Positions 1 through 11,170 of a DNA stretch of 64,000 nt are shown here, one piece after another. Source of the DNA: Dryas octopetala (taxonomy: Eukaryota > Streptophyta > Magnoliopsida > Rosales > Rosaceae); contig OY992835.1 of assembly GCA_963921425.1 (NCBI GenBank), positions 4,030,001 to 4,094,000 on the forward strand, read 5' to 3'. Below the pieces are notes generated by a model. It worked only from the letters and a program-made list of their open reading frames with translations. It was not told the origin of the DNA and did no database searches. The stretch's first letter is position 1. Every line of letters starts with the position of its first letter. Position numbers and translations under genes: made by a program.

Positions 1-1314
1 AATACGAATGCCCTCATCGGTAAAATACCAAATTAAGATTCCAGGTTTCGAATTTTGGGTTCATAAATCGAAATGGCATCGGATTACAAATTCTCTCGAG
101 CCAACGTACCTGTTAAGACCAGACAACCAACACTATACAATAAATTCTTCAACTAGCTATTAAACAACCGAAACGAGCGGCCAACCACCACACACGGTGG
201 CTGCCCGGCCATAAACAACACACAAACACTTACCAATACGCAAACAAACCCTAGAATTGGCCTCTGGATGTTCTGGGGAGGCTGATTGACAAGGAAGACC
301 GCTCGACCCGCCACCATCAGTGGCGAAGCTGGCGGTGGCAGCAGCAAAACATCACCTCGACAGAAAATTTCAATCCAAAACAAGCCCAAATTCAGTCCAA
401 CAATTTACAAGCAACAAATAAAAGGAATTAGGACAGAAATTGAGTGACAACAACTCAACCCGGCCACCACACGCGGAGGAACTCGCAGTGGCTGTGAGTT
501 TCAAACAGGGTTTTCTATTCAAGTAATAATTGAGTCAAACAAAGTACAAAAACATGTAGAGGAGAGAGAGAGGATCAATTTGGGTACCTCACTCGACGGA
601 AACGCCGTCGGAAAAGCAGAAACTAGTCGGAGAAGACAACTGGCTCTGTGACTTCGCTTTGTGTGCTGTGGTGGTCTGATGAATGATCGGGAACCACCCC
701 TGGACTCATCGCGACGAGGGGGAGAAGACCCAAGTGGTCCGGTGTCGCGTCTTGGCCGGAGACGGCGGATCGTCGTCGCCTGGGTTCGATCGGGTTTGGC
801 CTGGGTTCGAAATTGGGCTGGGTTTCTGGGTGATCCGAGACCAAGAGAAGAGAGAGGAAGGGACGGCGAGCTCGGAAAGCTTTCGTCCGCCTCTATTCGC
901 CGCCGGACGGGCGCCCACGCGCCGATGAAAGGACGACGGTGTTGAACAGGCGAGAGAAGAGAGAGTGTATCGGGGTGAGAGGAGAGAGAATAATGCCCCC
1001 GAAAATTCTGGATTTTGGGTATTTAAAACCCACTCATGTAAAATTACGAAATTGCCCCTCCCTTCAAATATCCGTAACTTTGATTTATGCGTGCTTCGTG
1101 TCTACGAACTCGTGGACTTGAGATCTATCCAGCGGGCCCAAAGTCAAAATCAAAAGTCTACAAATTTAAAAAGTCAACTTTGGGTCAATTCCGATTTAAA
1201 ACAAAATTTAAAATAAATCCAAAACCTTTTGAATTTCCAAATAAATTCTTAAAATGATCAAAATAAATTCTCCAATTATTTAAAATAAAACTTTGAAAAA
1301 TACGGGATCTCACA
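1..1314 (-). mobile_element. Chromovirus-type LTR fragment, reverse orientation, cut by window edge
   Basis: On the minus strand this begins with TGTGAGATCCCGTATTTT (1314 leftwards), resembling the start of the LTR at 21867 (TGTGATAACCCGTATTTT). About 100-125 (minus) matches the stretch near 23034-23060 of that LTR (lab terms: CTTAACAGGTAC and GGGCTCGAG). The GC-rich block at 600-960 corresponds to the GC-rich block at 22200-22720. It is therefore a diverged relative of the Tekay/Del-like LTRs, with its 3' end outside the window. Short ORFs here (for example 623-945) are not conserved as proteins and I do not call them genes. No flanking TSD can be tested. Confidence 0.7.
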
Positions 1315-1713
1315 GGTTTATAGTTGGTCCAATTTTGTCCAAATTATACCAAAACATTCCCAGTTGGCAAGAAAAACATGGGGAAGCACTTTCGCATGTT
1401 AGGATTAGCGTTCTAGACCTTTTGAACCACATTTGGTTTTAAGAATACACAAAAACGTCATTTAGGAGTATCCTTAGTCCAATTCCGTTCAAATTGCACC
1501 AAAAGGTTCTCGGTTGGCAAGAAAGTCATGTCAAAGCACCTTCTCATGTTGGAATTAGCGTTCTAGACCTGTTTAACCGCATTTGGTGTTAAGAACACAC
1601 GAAAACGTCAATTCAGTACTTTGTCGGTCCAATTTCATTCTGATTGTTCCAAAACGTTCCTAGATGGCAAGAAAGAGATGTCGAAGAACTTTCTTATGTT
1701 AGGATGAGGTTTC
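1315..1713. repeat. 150-bp satellite, left block (monomer types A, B, C)
   Basis: The landmark TTCTAGACCT recurs at 1411 and 1561, exactly 150 bp apart. The monomers can be typed by the variable word after 'GGCAAGAAA': type A has ACATGGGGAAG, type B GTCATGTCAAAG, type C a word ending ATGTCGAAGAAC. The C monomer is cut at 1713 by the retroelement at 1714 and resumes at 8527. This is the same satellite as at 8527-10814, 30081-31050 and 54795-55613. Confidence 0.9.
1709..1713. other. Target-site duplication GTTTC (left copy)
   Basis: GTTTC directly precedes the TG at 1714; the same five bases follow the terminal CA at 8522-8526. A 5-bp TSD is normal for Ty3/gypsy integrase. Because the flank is one satellite monomer continued on the other side, the whole of 1714-8521 behaves as one insertion unit. 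Confidence 0.9.
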
Positions 1714-3476
1714 TGATGAGTGTTTATTTTACGCTATTTTATGATACTAACTCCCTAACCTAGAGTGTTAGAACTCGATTCTTTTGTGTTTATTGTCTTG
1801 TTTTTGTGTTTTTAGGTTAAATGAAGCAATTATGGAGAAAGAAGCTAAATGAGGCTATTTTTAGCTAAAAATGGAAGAAATGGGAAAAAGAATCTTGAGG
1901 GAATCTGCTACAAGGATCTGAAATCTGGAAGGAATCTTTGAAGAATCTTAGACAAAATCTTTTAGGGAATCTTTTTGGTCAAGGTTGACTTTTGGTCAAA
2001 GTCAAAGTCAAAGTCAATGGTCAACTGTGCCACATCATCACATGACATGAACTACACATGCAGCTCATGCACTATGGGCCATGAGCATAACCCTAGCCCA
2101 AAGGACCAAGGCCATGCGCCTATTGCAAGCCCAATTGGAGGAAGCCCAAGTTGTCCCATTCCAAGGTCCAAGAGCCCAAATCAGCCCAAGGCCCATGCTT
2201 GGCCGAAAATTATAAGTCTTGGTGTGCAAGGAATACACTTATCCCACATTGAAGAGAAAGAGAAATCTCAGCCCCACTCCCCTCTATAAATACATCTTTA
2301 TAACTCAAGGAGAGGGGTCTCCTCTCTGAAATTTCAGAAACCCTAGCTGTTCTCTCCCTTTCTCTTGTAGCCTCCAATACCCTAGCCTCCTTTCTCTCTT
2401 TTCTTTTCCTTTCAAGCCGCAGCCACCAGCCCTCTACCTCTTCTCTTTATTTTTGTGCCGAACCCTAGGAGGAAGGAGGAGTGCCATCTTGCGCCGCCGC
2501 TGCTGCCACTCTCTAGGGATGTTCTTTTATTTTTGTTTTGGAATTCTTATTTCTTTTGTTTGATTCTAGTTTTTAATTGTTTTGTTTAATTAGTTTGCTT
2601 TCCAACATGGATTGAGAATTTATTTATATTATTCTGATTTTCTTTTCTATTTTAATTATGTAGGTTTATTTATTCTATCTTGCATGTTAGTTGTAGGTTG
2701 ATTATTGGATTTTCCATGATTTAACAAATCGTTTATCCGTCTCTTGATCGATTAGTTTGATGTTTGCGTGTATTAAATTTTCATTATCTGTTTAAATCCG
2801 TCACTAGTTGTTTGCGTCCTTTGACTGGCCACCTTAGGGTAATTGCATCTAGTTTATTTGTTAGGTTTAGCTGTGAAATAGTCAAAGACACTAAATCACA
2901 AGTAACAAGGGAATAAGGGATTATTCTTGGTAATGGGGTTGGGCGACCTCTATAAGGAAATAATCAAAGCTTATATGTTGTGCATGTTTGACGTTCTCAC
3001 AGATCTTAATGACTCTTACATGGGTAACAGCTGCCTTAGCTTAGCACTTGGGAACATGTAAGTTAACTGATTAAGGAAGGCCCAATAAGCTCTTAGTTTA
3101 TGTCTTAGGAGAACAATTGCGAAAAAGTAACTAATCAAACCTTTTTAGCAGTCAAACTTTAATACATTGTGTTTGAATTAATTGTCATTAGCCTTGGATG
3201 GTTATAGCATGCTTATCTAATTTGAAATTGAAAACTTAACATTGCAAGATAGAATAAAGGGTGTGTGCGTGTGGTGATGTGTGCGTGTGTTTCCATCTTT
3301 CCAAAACCCCCCATTTAGTTATTCTATTGATTAATTGAATTGATTTGTTGTGTATTAACCATTCCCTGTGGGATCGACCTCGTGCTTGTACCTTTTGCTA
3401 CTAATGCGATTTGTGCACTTGCGAGTATACTTAGAATGAAATAGATGTTTATTTTGTTATAAGAAAACATTCAACA
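1714..3476 (+). repeat. 5' LTR of the non-autonomous Athila-like element
   Basis: It starts TGATGAGTGTTTATTTT and ends AAACATTCAACA. It carries a TATA box at 2285, a pyrimidine-rich stretch downstream, a GT-rich tract (3260-3291) and the strongly conserved U5 block CCCTGTGGGATCGACCTCGT near 3365. It is shorter (1.76 kb) than the solo LTRs of the same family (2.4 kb): the array of short hairpins seen at 14917-15189 is absent. Confidence 0.9.
2285..2292 (+). promoter_or_regulatory. Probable LTR promoter TATA box (TATAAATA)
   Basis: TATAAATA lies about 570 bp into the LTR and is followed by pyrimidine-rich tracts (2310-2420), a plant Y-patch-like arrangement. The same block is conserved at 35836 in the related LTR. 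Transcription start is not visible; the role is inferred from position and conservation. Confidence 0.5.
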
Positions 3477-3482
3477 AGTTTT

Positions 3483-3500
3483 TTGCGCCGTTGCCGGGGA
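3483..3500 (+). promoter_or_regulatory. Primer-binding site, tRNA-Asp type
   Basis: Seventeen of 18 bases match the complement of the plant tRNA-Asp 3' end (TGGCGCCGTTGCCGGGGA); the second base is T instead of G. It lies six bases after the LTR, as in the element at 34620. This PBS is typical of the Athila lineage. Confidence 0.85.
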
Positions 3501-3953
3501 ATGGTGTCTAATATCAATGAATTGATTTGATTAATCATTAGAATTATGATATATTAGTTAGATTTGTTTTTGGTTAGTTTTTAGTTTAAATAAATGCCAT
3601 GACTTTACAAGCATATTCTCTACTGATTTGGTGTTTGCTTTTGTAGATGCTGAGAGCAACAATGGGAGAACGAGGAAGAGAAGACGCAAGTAGAGGAATG
3701 GCAATGTCAGGCTAAAAGACAGTAAACCAAGCGCTGATTGGGAGGCAACCCAAGCTTTTTCAAGAATCCAAGAGATCAATATAGACCAAGGAGGCCGCGC
3801 CTACACTTGGAGTGTCCAACTTGCATCCGCAAGTAAACAATTCCTCTATTCTTGTTTCATTTGACCATTCTTATTTTATTTGTGTGTTTATTTGGTTTTG
3901 AATAATTGCAATTTCCCTATTGCTTATTTTGAGCATTCATGCATTCATTTTGT

Positions 3954-3973
3954 ATACATTGAGGGCAATGTAT
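3954..3973 (+). other. Conserved RNA hairpin in the 3' tail (8-bp stem, AGGG loop)
   Basis: ATACATTG pairs with CAATGTAT around a four-base loop. The homologous hairpin at 42801-42820 has AAACATTG/CAATGTTT with loop AGGA. The second base pair differs by a compensatory change, which supports a folded RNA. Confidence 0.55.
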
Positions 3974-5737
3974 CATTTAAGGTTGGGGGGAAAGCAATGG
4001 TGTCGTAGCTTGTTTATTAGGTTTTTAGTTTTTAAATTTTGAAAAAAACAAATTTCGTTTTGACTTTAGAGGTCCGGTCCTCTAGGGCATTTTTCAAAAA
4101 AAAAAAAAAAAAAAAAAAAGGTTTTGTTACTTTTGTTTTTAAACCTAGGGTGTCAAAACCCACATCAAAATGCAATTGTCTAAGATTCATTTCACCCTAG
4201 TGATGGAATTGAATCCTTAGAACCTTGTTGCAACATTGTTTTTTTTTTTTTTTTGTTTAAAAAAAAAGTGATTTGAGTCTTTTGTGTGTTTTGGTTAGTT
4301 CTTGAGTCCCCAACAAGTTGATATGATTGTTTATGATCTTTGAGAAATATGTTTAGCATTGTATATATGATATGTATTCTTCTTTTTCTAATATTGCTCC
4401 ATAACCTATTTTATGATTCTATGTGATTAGGTCTTGTTTTCATAACTTGAGTGGTGATTTGCATGATTTAGTGATTCATATACATCTTAGAGTAGACTTC
4501 TGTGACCCATGTGAGCTTTTGAGTCTTGTCCTTCATTTCGCGAGTGTTGTACACCACTCTATTCCTTTCTTGTCATTTAAGTCGTTGTGTGATCTCATTA
4601 TTCATTCTTTTGATCAAATGCTTGAAATACACATGATTTGAATCAATGAACTAGAACTTCCTTCTTATTCTAGGCAAAACATGTTTATAACTACATGAAT
4701 CTTAGAAGATGATTTTAGGCCATGTTTGTTTACCTATAGCCTAAAGAGCCAACCCTTATGTGTTTTATCCCTAGTTAACCCTTTTGAACCTTATAGCTTT
4801 TTCTTTGTTTACCCATACTATATACCCAAACCCTAAGTTTGGGGGTGCTATACCTCATTTACCCGTTTACCCTTATCTATGGTTTTGCATTAATTAAGAT
4901 TAAGGTTGTAAATAAATGATTTTGATTAGCTTGACGGAGAAGAAAATGAAATGTGCTTAATTGTATATGCCGTGCCCTAAGAAAAAAAAAATAAATAAAT
5001 AAATAAAAAGAAAGAAAGAAAGAGTAGGGACGGTTTCAAAAGAAGAAGTGGGGAAAAGCGTTCAAGTTCAAGCTATGATGTGCAAAGAAGCAAGGTATGC
5101 CTCAGAATGTTCTATTGTTCTTGCAATTCCATAATTTATAGCCCTTTGTGTTTTCTTTTAATTTCAATACCCTATCATATCCTAAGCCTTCATTATAACC
5201 CCTATGAAGCCCTAATTGATTTTAGGAGAAGTGTAGTTCTTAATGTGGAGTCTAGGAGGGAAGGGAGCTTATGGTTATTGATTTTATTTCAAGTATTTTG
5301 ATATTCCTTTCATGAGATCATGTTTCCTTTCAAATGTGCCTTTGTTTCATGCTAATATGTGAGCCATTTGTCTTTGATTACATAACCTCTCTCACATAGA
5401 CTTATGAGTGCACAAATCAACCCAATTCTTGAGTGTTAATTGTTGAGAGTATGTCTTGGTGAGGATTGGAGTTGAATCTACTTTGTATATGTTGATTTAT
5501 TCCTTGCTTGTCTAGCACTTGGGTTATGAGGAGAATGACCTATATGCACAATGGAGGAGTAAGGTATGTTATTTGAAGCAGTATTAGAATTTGAAGAATA
5601 AATGTTATATATGCCTTGCTCTACTATGTTATTGTTGGTCATACTCATGATGTTAGTTATTGGGAAAGTTAGTTAGTTTGTTTTTGAGTCTTTGAGTCTT
5701 TTTCTTTATTTTCTTTGCTCGAGGACTAACAAAGTCT

Positions 5738-5750
5738 AAGTTTGGGGGTG
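5738..5750 (+). promoter_or_regulatory. Polypurine tract (plus-strand primer)
   Basis: AAGTTTGGGGGTG abuts the 3' LTR at 5751. Identical tracts occur at 44446-44458 and, with one change, at 32510-32522, each directly before an LTR. Confidence 0.85.
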
Positions 5751-8521
5751 TGATGAGTATTCATTTTACGCTATTTTATGATACTAACTCCCTAACCTAG
5801 AGTGTTAGAACTCGATCCTTTTGTGTCTGTTGTCTTGTTTTTGTGTTTTTAGGTTAAATGAAGCAATGATGGAGAAAGAAGCTAAATGAGGCTATTTTGA
5901 GTTAAAAATGAAAGAAATGGGAAAAAGAATCTTGAGGGAATCTGCTAGAAGGATCTAGAATTTGAAAAGAATCTTTGGAGAATTGTTGAATGTATTCTTA
6001 GAACAAAATAAACATCTATTTTATTCCAAGTATACACGCAAGTGCACGAATCGCATCAGTAGCAAAGCGTACAAGCACGAGGTCGATCCCACAGGGAATG
6101 GTTAATACACAACAAATCAATTCAATTAATCAATAGAATAACTAAATGGGGGGTTTAAAGAGATGAAAACACACGCACACATCACCACACGCACACACCT
6201 TTTATTCTATCTTGCAATGTTAAGTTTTCAGTTTCAAATCAGATAAGCATGCAATAACCATCCAAAGCTAATGACAATTAATTTAAACACAATGTATTAA
6301 AGTTTGACTGCTAAAAAGGTTTGGCTAGTTACTTTCTCGCAATTGTTCTCCTAAGGCATATACTAAGAGCTTCTTGGGCCTTCCTTAATCAGTTAACTTA
6401 CATGTTCCCTAGTTCAAGCTAAGGCAGTTGTTACCCATGTAAGAGTCATTAAGATCCGTGAGAACGTCAAACATGCATAACATATAAGCTTTGACTATTT
6501 CCTTATAGAGGTCGCCCAACCCCATTACCAAGAATAATCCCTTATTCCCTTGTTACTTGTGGTTTAGTGTCTTTGACTATTTCACAGTTAAACCTAACGA
6601 ATAAACTAGATGCAATTACCCTAAGGTGGCCAGTCAAAGGATGCAAACAACTAGTGACGGGTTCAAATAGATAATGGAAATTTATTACATTCAAACATCA
6701 AACTAATCGATCAAGAGATGGATAAACGATTTGTTAAAGCATGCAAATCCAATAATCAACCTACAACTAACATGCAAGATAGAATATATAAACCTACATA
6801 ACTAAATGAAATAAAAGAAAACAAAAACAAATAACAAAATCCCAATTCATATTGATGCAAAATTCAGAAACACAACTAATATAAAATCAGAAGCATAAAC
6901 TAAGCATAAAATCAGAATTCAAAAAGAAAAGGAAAACAAAAATCAGAGAAACATCACAATGGTGGCTGCGGCAAGGAGAGAAGAAGAAGGAAGCACCTAG
7001 CAAGTAGGAGGAACTCACGGCAAGGTGAGCTAGGGCTTGCGGCAAGGGCTGGTTCCTTTCCTCTCTCACTTGTCACGCCACTCTCTCTCACTTTCTCTCT
7101 CTGAATTTCTGCGCTCTCTCTCTCTAACTTTCTTAAAATTAAAACTAATGAAAACTGAAAAAATAAACTAGGAGAAGGGTCTAGGGTTCTAAAGTATATG
7201 ATGTATATATAGAGGTGCAATCCTTGAGAGGCAAGGAGAAGGTGACTTACGGCAACAGCTAGGGTTAGGAGCACATGGGCTTGCGGCAAGGGCAAAGCCT
7301 TTGGGCTTAAGTGACTCACGCCTAGCCCAGCTAGGGTTCCTCTTCCTAGCGCATGTGCTGCTGGTCTTGGGCTATGATCTTGGCGCATTGGGCTTGCACA
7401 ATGTGGGCTAGGGTTTTCCTTTCAAGCCGCAGCCACCAACCCTCTACCTCTTCTCTTTATTTTTGTGCCGAACCCTAGGAGGAAGGAGGAGTGCCATCTT
7501 GCGCCGCCGCTGCTACAACCTTGTGCCGCCGCCGCTGCCACCTCTTGCCGCCGCTGCTGCCACTCTCTAGGGATGTTCTTTTATTTGAATTCTTATTCAT
7601 TTGTTTGATTCTAGTTTTTAATTGTTTTGTTTAATTAGTTTGCTTTCCAACATGGATTGAGAATTTATTTATATTATTCTGATTTTCTTTTCTATTTTAA
7701 TTATGTAGGTTTATTTATTCTATCTTGCATGCTAGTTGTAGGTTGATTATTGGATTTGCCATGCTTTAACAAATCGTTTATCCGTCTCTTGATCGATTAG
7801 TTTGATTTTTGCGTGTATTAAATTTCCATTATCTGTTTAAATTCGTCACTAGTTGTTTGCGTCCTTTGACTGGCCACCTTAGGGTAATTGCATCTAGTTT
7901 ATTTGTTAGGTTTAGCTGTGAAATAGTCAAAGACACTAAATCACAAGTAACAAGGGAATAAGGGATTATTCTTGGTAATAGGGTTGGGCGACCTCTATAA
8001 GGAAATAATCAAAGCTTATATATTGTGCATGTTTGACGTTCTCACAGATCTTAATGACTCTTACATGGGTAACAGCTGCCTTAGCTTAGCACTAGGGAAC
8101 ATTTAAGTTAACTGATTAAGGAAGGTCCAATAAGCTCTTAGTTTATGCCTTAGGAGAACAATTGCGAGAAAGTAACTAATCAAACTTTTTTAGCAGTCAA
8201 ACTTTAATACATTGTGTTTGAATTAATTGTCATTAGCCTTGGATGGTTATAGCATGCTTATCTAATTTGAAATTGAAAACTTAACATTGCAAGATAGAAT
8301 AAAGGGTGTGTGCGTGTGGTGATGTGTGCGTGTGTTTCCATCTTTCTAAAACCCCCAATTTAGTTATTCTATTGATTAATTGAATTGATTTGTTGTGTAT
8401 TAACCATTCCCTGTGGGATCGACCTTGTGCTTGTACGCTTTGCTACTGATGCGATTCGTGCACTTGCGAGTATACTTAGAATGAAATAAATGTTTATTCT
8501 GTTCTAAGAAAACATTCAACA
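5751..8521 (+). repeat. 3' LTR, interrupted and partly replaced
   Basis: 5751-5983 matches the start of the 5' LTR (1714-1950). A reverse LTR fragment follows, and 7415-8521 resumes LTR sequence equivalent to 2409-3476. About 460 bp (equivalent to about 1951-2408) is missing, so this is not a clean insertion. The end AAACATTCAACA is followed by the TSD GTTTC. Relative to the 5' LTR, 7513-7560 carries extra 'GCCGCCGCTGC' repeats. Confidence 0.85.
5984..7414 (-). mobile_element. Reverse-oriented Athila-type LTR fragment nested in the 3' LTR
   Basis: Reading leftwards from 7414, this contains a TATATATA box region (about 7198-7212), the conserved CTAAGGTGGCCAGTCAAAGG block (6620, as its complement in LTRs), the GT-rich tract and the terminal ...ACATTCAACA at 5984. 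The LTR start (TGATGAG...) is missing at the 7414 side, where sequence switches to the host LTR within shared TTTTCCTTTC-like bases. The ORF at 6954-7388 is an unconserved by-product. Confidence 0.85.
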
Positions 8522-8526
8522 GTTTC
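8522..8526. other. Target-site duplication GTTTC (right copy)
   Basis: Identical to 1709-1713, directly after the terminal CA of the 3' LTR. Confidence 0.9.
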
Positions 8527-10814
8527 TAAACTTACTGAAGCACATTTGGTGTTATGAACCCTCAAAAATGTTATTTCGCTGCATACTTGGTCCAATTTCT
8601 TCCAAATTGCATCAACAGGTTTCCGGTTGGCAAGAAAGTCATATCAAAGCACTTTCTCTTGTTAGAATTTGCGTTCTAGACCTACTAAACCATATTTGAT
8701 GTTAAGAACTTAGATAAACATCATTTCGGTTCATACTTTGTCCAATTTTATCCAAATTACACCAAAACGTTCCCAGTTGGCAAAAAAAACATGGGGAAGC
8801 ACTTTATCATGTTAAGATTAGCGTTCTAGACCTTCTGAACTACATTTGGTTTTAAGAATGCAGAAAAACGTAATTGAACTGTATACTTAGTCCAATTCCG
8901 TAAAAATTGCACCAAAAGGTTCCCGTTTGGCAAGAAAGTCATGTCAAAATACTTTCTCATGTTAGAATTAGCGTTCTAGACCTTTTTAACCGCATTTGGT
9001 GTTAAGAGCACACAGAAATATGAATTTGGTGCATACTTGGTCCAATTTCGTTTTGATTGTACCAAAACGTTCTCGGATGACAAGAAACACATGTCGAAGA
9101 ACTTTCTTATGTTAGGATGAGTGTTTTAGACCTATTGAAATATTTGGTGTTACGAACCCTCAAAAACATAATTTCGGTGCGTACTTAGTCCAATTTCGTC
9201 CAAATTTCACCAACAGGTTCCCGGTTGGCAAAAAAGTCATGTCAAAACACTTTCTCATGTTAGAATTAGTGTTCTAGACCTTTTGAACCGCCTTTAGTGT
9301 TAAGAACGCACGAAAACGTAATTTTGCTGCATAGTTAGTCCAATTTCGTCCAAATTGCACCAAAAGGTTCCTAGATAGCAAGAAAAACATTGCGAACCAC
9401 TTTCTCATGTTAGGATTTGCGTTCTAGACTTATTGAAGCACATTTAGTGTTAAGAACACACAAAAACCTCATTTTGGTGCATACTTGGTCGAATTTCGTC
9501 CAAATTGCATCAAAAGGTTCCCGGTTAGCAAGAAAGTCATGTCAAAACACTTTCTCATGTTAGAATTAGCGTTCTAGACCTATTGAACCATATTTGGAGT
9601 TAAGAACACACATAAACGTCATTTTGGTTCATACTTGGTCCAATTTCGTCCAAATTACACCAAAACCTTCCCCATTGGCAAGAAAAACCTGGGGAAGCAC
9701 TTTCTTATGTTAGGATTAGCGTTCTTGACCTTTTGAACCACATTTGGTTTCAAGAATACACACAAATGTGATTTAGTTGTATACTTAGTCCAATTCCGTA
9801 AAAATTGCACCAAAAGGTTTCCGGTTGGCAAGAAAGTCATGTTAAAGCACTTTCTCATGTTAGAATTAGCGTTCTAGACCTTTTTAACCGCATTTGGTGT
9901 TAAGAACACACGAAAATATCAATTTGGTGCATACTTTGTCCAATTTCATTTTGATTGTATCAAAACGTTCCCGGATGGCAAGAAACACATGTCGAAGAAC
10001 TTTCTTATGTTAGGATGAGTGTTCTAGACCTATTGAAGCACATTTGGTGTTATGAACCCTCAAAAACATAATTTCGGTGCATACTTGGTCCAATTTCGTC
10101 CAAATTGCACCAACAGGTTCACGGTTGGCAAACAAGTCATGTCAAAATACTTTTTCATGTTAGAATTAGCGTTCTAGACCTTTTGAACCGCCTTTAGTGT
10201 TAAGAACGCACAAAAACGTAATTTCGCTGCATAGTTTCTCCCATTTTGTCCAAATTGCACCAAAAGGTTCCCAGATAACAAGAAAAACATTGGGAATCAC
10301 TTTCTCATGTTAGGATTTGCGTTCTAGACCTATTGAACCACATTTGGTGTTAAAAACACACAAAAACCTCATTTTGTTGTATATTTTGTCAAATTTCGTC
10401 CAAATTGCACCAAAAGGTTTCCGGTTGGCAAGAAAGTCATGTCAAAGAACTTTCTCATGTTAGAATTAGCGTTCTAGACCTATAGAACCATATTTGGTGT
10501 TAAGAACGCACATAAACGTCATTTAGGTTCATACTTGGTCCAATTTCGTCCAAATTACACCAAAACGTTCCCGGTTGGTAAGAAAAACATGGGGAATCAC
10601 TTTATCATGTTAGGATTAGCGTTCTAGATCTTTTGAACCACATTTGGTGTGATGAATCCTCAAAAACGTTATTTCGCTGCATACTTGGTCCAATTTCGTC
10701 CAAATTGCACCAACAGGTTGTCAGTTGGCAGGAAAAACATGGGGAATCACTTTCTCATGTTAGGTGTATCCTTAGTCCAATTCCGTCCAAATTGTACCAA
10801 TACGTTCTCGACTG
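8527..10814. repeat. 150-bp satellite array with six-monomer (about 900-bp) higher-order repeat
   Basis: The word GCGTTCTAGACC or a close variant recurs at 8672, 8822, 8972, 9122, 9270, 9420, 9570 and so on, a 148-150-bp step. By diagnostic words after GGCAAGAAA and after TTCTAGACC, monomers run F A B C D E F A B C D E F A. Type D carries CCGCCTTTAGTG, E carries ACATTG.GAA.CAC, F carries ACCATATTTG. Same-type monomers one period apart look nearly identical, while neighbours differ clearly. The last monomers (10621-10814) are A/C hybrids. ORFs in this block (9655, 10633) are satellite by-products. Confidence 0.93.
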
Positions 10815-11077
10815 TTGATGAATGCCCTAAATGCAAATAAACATTAATTAGAATGAGCACATCTACAATCCAGTTAGCAATCTGTTATTTGAGTTTTGAA
10901 GCAAACTACAAACAAACCAACTTATCGCTATATTTTTCCAAATTATTGCCTTACACGCTTGCCTATTCCCTTGAGCATTGAAGATTCTAATCCCACTATC
11001 GCATGAAAAACCAAATGATTTTAGCACTTGCAGATATATGTAAATGAACTTATAAACTGATGAGACGTCTAATCAAC
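10815..11077. other. No gene seen; probable CACTA 3' non-coding end
   Basis: AT-rich sequence between the satellite and the Ulp1-like relic. I see no ORF, no satellite phase and no clear CACTA terminal repeat. It is assigned to the 3' side of the minus-strand CACTA only by position. Confidence 0.35.
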
Positions 11078-11170
11078 TTATTTGTTCACCACAGTTTTCC
11101 ATTCATCACTGATCAGACGTCTTCTCATTGGGTCCATGAAATAGACAATGTCCTTGTCCATATGGATAAC
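11078..11170 (-). pseudogene. Ulp1-like (C48) cysteine protease relic
   Basis: The minus-strand frame reads about 30 residues resembling the region after the catalytic His of plant Ulp1-like proteins: ITVIHMDKDIVYFMDP, then EWKTVVNK before a stop. Similar protease domains are often carried by plant CACTA and MULE elements. The His and Cys catalytic segments are not present, and upstream sequence switches to LTR-like DNA at 11171. The family call rests on a short stretch. Confidence 0.5.

Larger units (their letters stand above)
3477..5750 (+). mobile_element. Internal region without coding capacity
   Basis: After the PBS come about 150 bp of leader, then at about 3650 a jump into post-pol tail sequence. 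The tail holds a hairpin TTGGGAGGCAACCCAA (3738-3753), an 8-bp-stem hairpin (3954-3973), PPT-like tracts at 3979 and 4835, poly-A/poly-T runs (4098-4120, 4241-4268) and an AAAT/GAAA microsatellite (4981-5025). Only short unrelated ORFs are present. There is no env-like ORF. Confidence 0.8.
1714..8521 (+). mobile_element. Non-autonomous Athila-like LTR retrotransposon (no gag-pol), with a nested LTR fragment
   Basis: The unit has a 5' LTR (1714-3476), tRNA-Asp PBS (3483-3500), a 2.3-kb internal region, PPT (5738-5750) and a 3' LTR (5751-8521, disrupted), flanked by the TSD GTTTC. The internal region has no Gag, protease, RT or integrase; its leader is joined to the kind of 3' tail that follows pol in the element at 34620-45768, sharing the GGGAGGCAACCC hairpin, the CATTG/CAATG hairpin and the PPT-like tracts. 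It would depend on proteins from a relative such as that one. I class it as an internal-deletion (LARD-like) derivative of an Athila-lineage element; the lineage is inferred from the PBS and the shared tail. Confidence 0.85.

Noticed and set aside
6954..7388. 144-codon minus-strand ORF
   Set aside because: Lies in a reverse LTR fragment and spans promoter and leader-like sequence; not conserved in sibling LTRs.
8527..10814. CRISPR-like array
   Set aside because: Repeats are contiguous 150-bp monomers without short spacers, in plant DNA: a satellite.
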